NCBI GenBank assembly: GCA_030620935.1
Contig: JAUXIP010000110.1
Location: 1-6,942 of the forward strand
Source: Deltaproteobacteria bacterium
GTDB lineage: Bacteria; Desulfobacterota_B; Binatia; UBA9968
Direction: 5' to 3'
DNA length: 6,942 bases
The position numbers and the translations under genes were made by a program. Every line of letters begins with the position of its first letter. The stretch's first letter is position 1. Under the pieces are notes generated by a model. It had not been told where the DNA came from. It did not search any database and saw only the letters and a list, made by a program, of their open reading frames with translations. Below are positions 6,639-6,942 of the stretch, piece after piece.

Positions 6639-6942
6639 ATGAATTTTCGTCCCGTAGAAGAAGCTTTTCAAGAAGCAATTTCCCAGGGTGTTTTTCCAGG
6701 CGCGGTCGTGTTGGTGGGGAAAGAAGGCCGGGTGGTCTTCGAGAAGGCATTCGGGTTTCGCTCGCTTTTGCCGGTCAGAACCCCTATGGAGTTGGCTACG
6801 ATTTTTGATTTAGCCTCCTTGACCAAGTCTCTGGCAACTGCGCCGGCCATCATGCAGCTCGTCAAAGAGCGAAAGATCCGCCTGGAAGATCGAATGACCC
6901 GCTTTTTTCCCAATTTCGGTGTCTTTGGCAAGACCCACATCA
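6639..6942 (+). CDS. SxxK serine hydrolase, class C beta-lactamase / PBP-like family (5' part only)
   Basis: The first 101 codons of a beta-lactamase-fold serine hydrolase (Pfam Beta-lactamase PF00144 type), cut by the window end. These enzymes include AmpC, DD-peptidases and esterases. The N-terminus shows the typical GVFPGAVVLVGKEGRVVFEKAFG (17-39), then the active-site tetrad S60-L-T-K63 inside FDLASLTKSLATAPA. The segment LVKERKIRLEDRMTRFFP is the usual post-SxxK helix. No signal peptide is visible, so it would be cytoplasmic if the start is right. ATG at 6639 has only a weak Shine-Dalgarno, 21 bp after the LD-carboxypeptidase stop, suggesting an operon. The YxN and C-terminal motifs lie beyond the window, so substrate cannot be assigned. 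Confidence 0.88.
   Translation, partial: MNFRPVEEAFQEAISQGVFPGAVVLVGKEGRVVFEKAFGFRSLLPVRTPMELATIFDLASLTKSLATAPAIMQLVKERKIRLEDRMTRFFPNFGVFGKTHI

Overview
The window is a chromosomal, housekeeping stretch of a Gram-negative-type bacterium of moderate G+C. The gene set is rimM, khpA, rpsP, ffh, groESL, two DUF507 genes and an S66 LD-carboxypeptidase. DUF507 genes are typical of Nitrospirota, Aquificota and former deltaproteobacterial lineages, so a Nitrospirota-like or related bacterium is my best guess, with low confidence. No mobile element, CRISPR array, tRNA or rRNA was seen.

Layout. Everything left of about 5375 is read on the minus strand. Reading in that direction from the centre outwards: two overlapping DUF507 genes (5374-4827), a regulatory gap of about 210 bp, groES-groEL (4612-2652), a GC-rich hairpin and a promoter-bearing gap, then ffh-rpsP-khpA-rimM (2493 to the window edge). 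Everything right of about 5705 is on the plus strand: an LD-carboxypeptidase with a TTG start (5706-6617), then the first 101 codons of a SxxK serine hydrolase (6639 to the edge).

The genes fall into three themes. The first is ribosome maturation and protein targeting (RimM, KhpA, S16, Ffh). The second is protein folding (GroES and GroEL). The third is cell-wall turnover (LD-carboxypeptidase and perhaps the beta-lactamase-fold hydrolase). The DUF507 pair has no assigned function.

The most interesting part is the roughly 330-bp non-coding gap between the two divergent gene sets (5375-5705). It holds two perfect DnaA boxes (TTATCCACA, in opposite orientations) and up to three degenerate ones, together with A/T-rich patches. 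It lies exactly where transcription polarity switches outward. This is what a chromosomal replication origin separate from dnaA would look like, although a DnaA-regulated divergent promoter region is also possible. Secondary points are a perfect 8-bp palindrome at the presumed groESL transcription start in place of a CIRCE element, and a small hairpin in which the khpA ribosome-binding site pairs with an anti-Shine-Dalgarno-like sequence. I see no exotic new multi-gene system.
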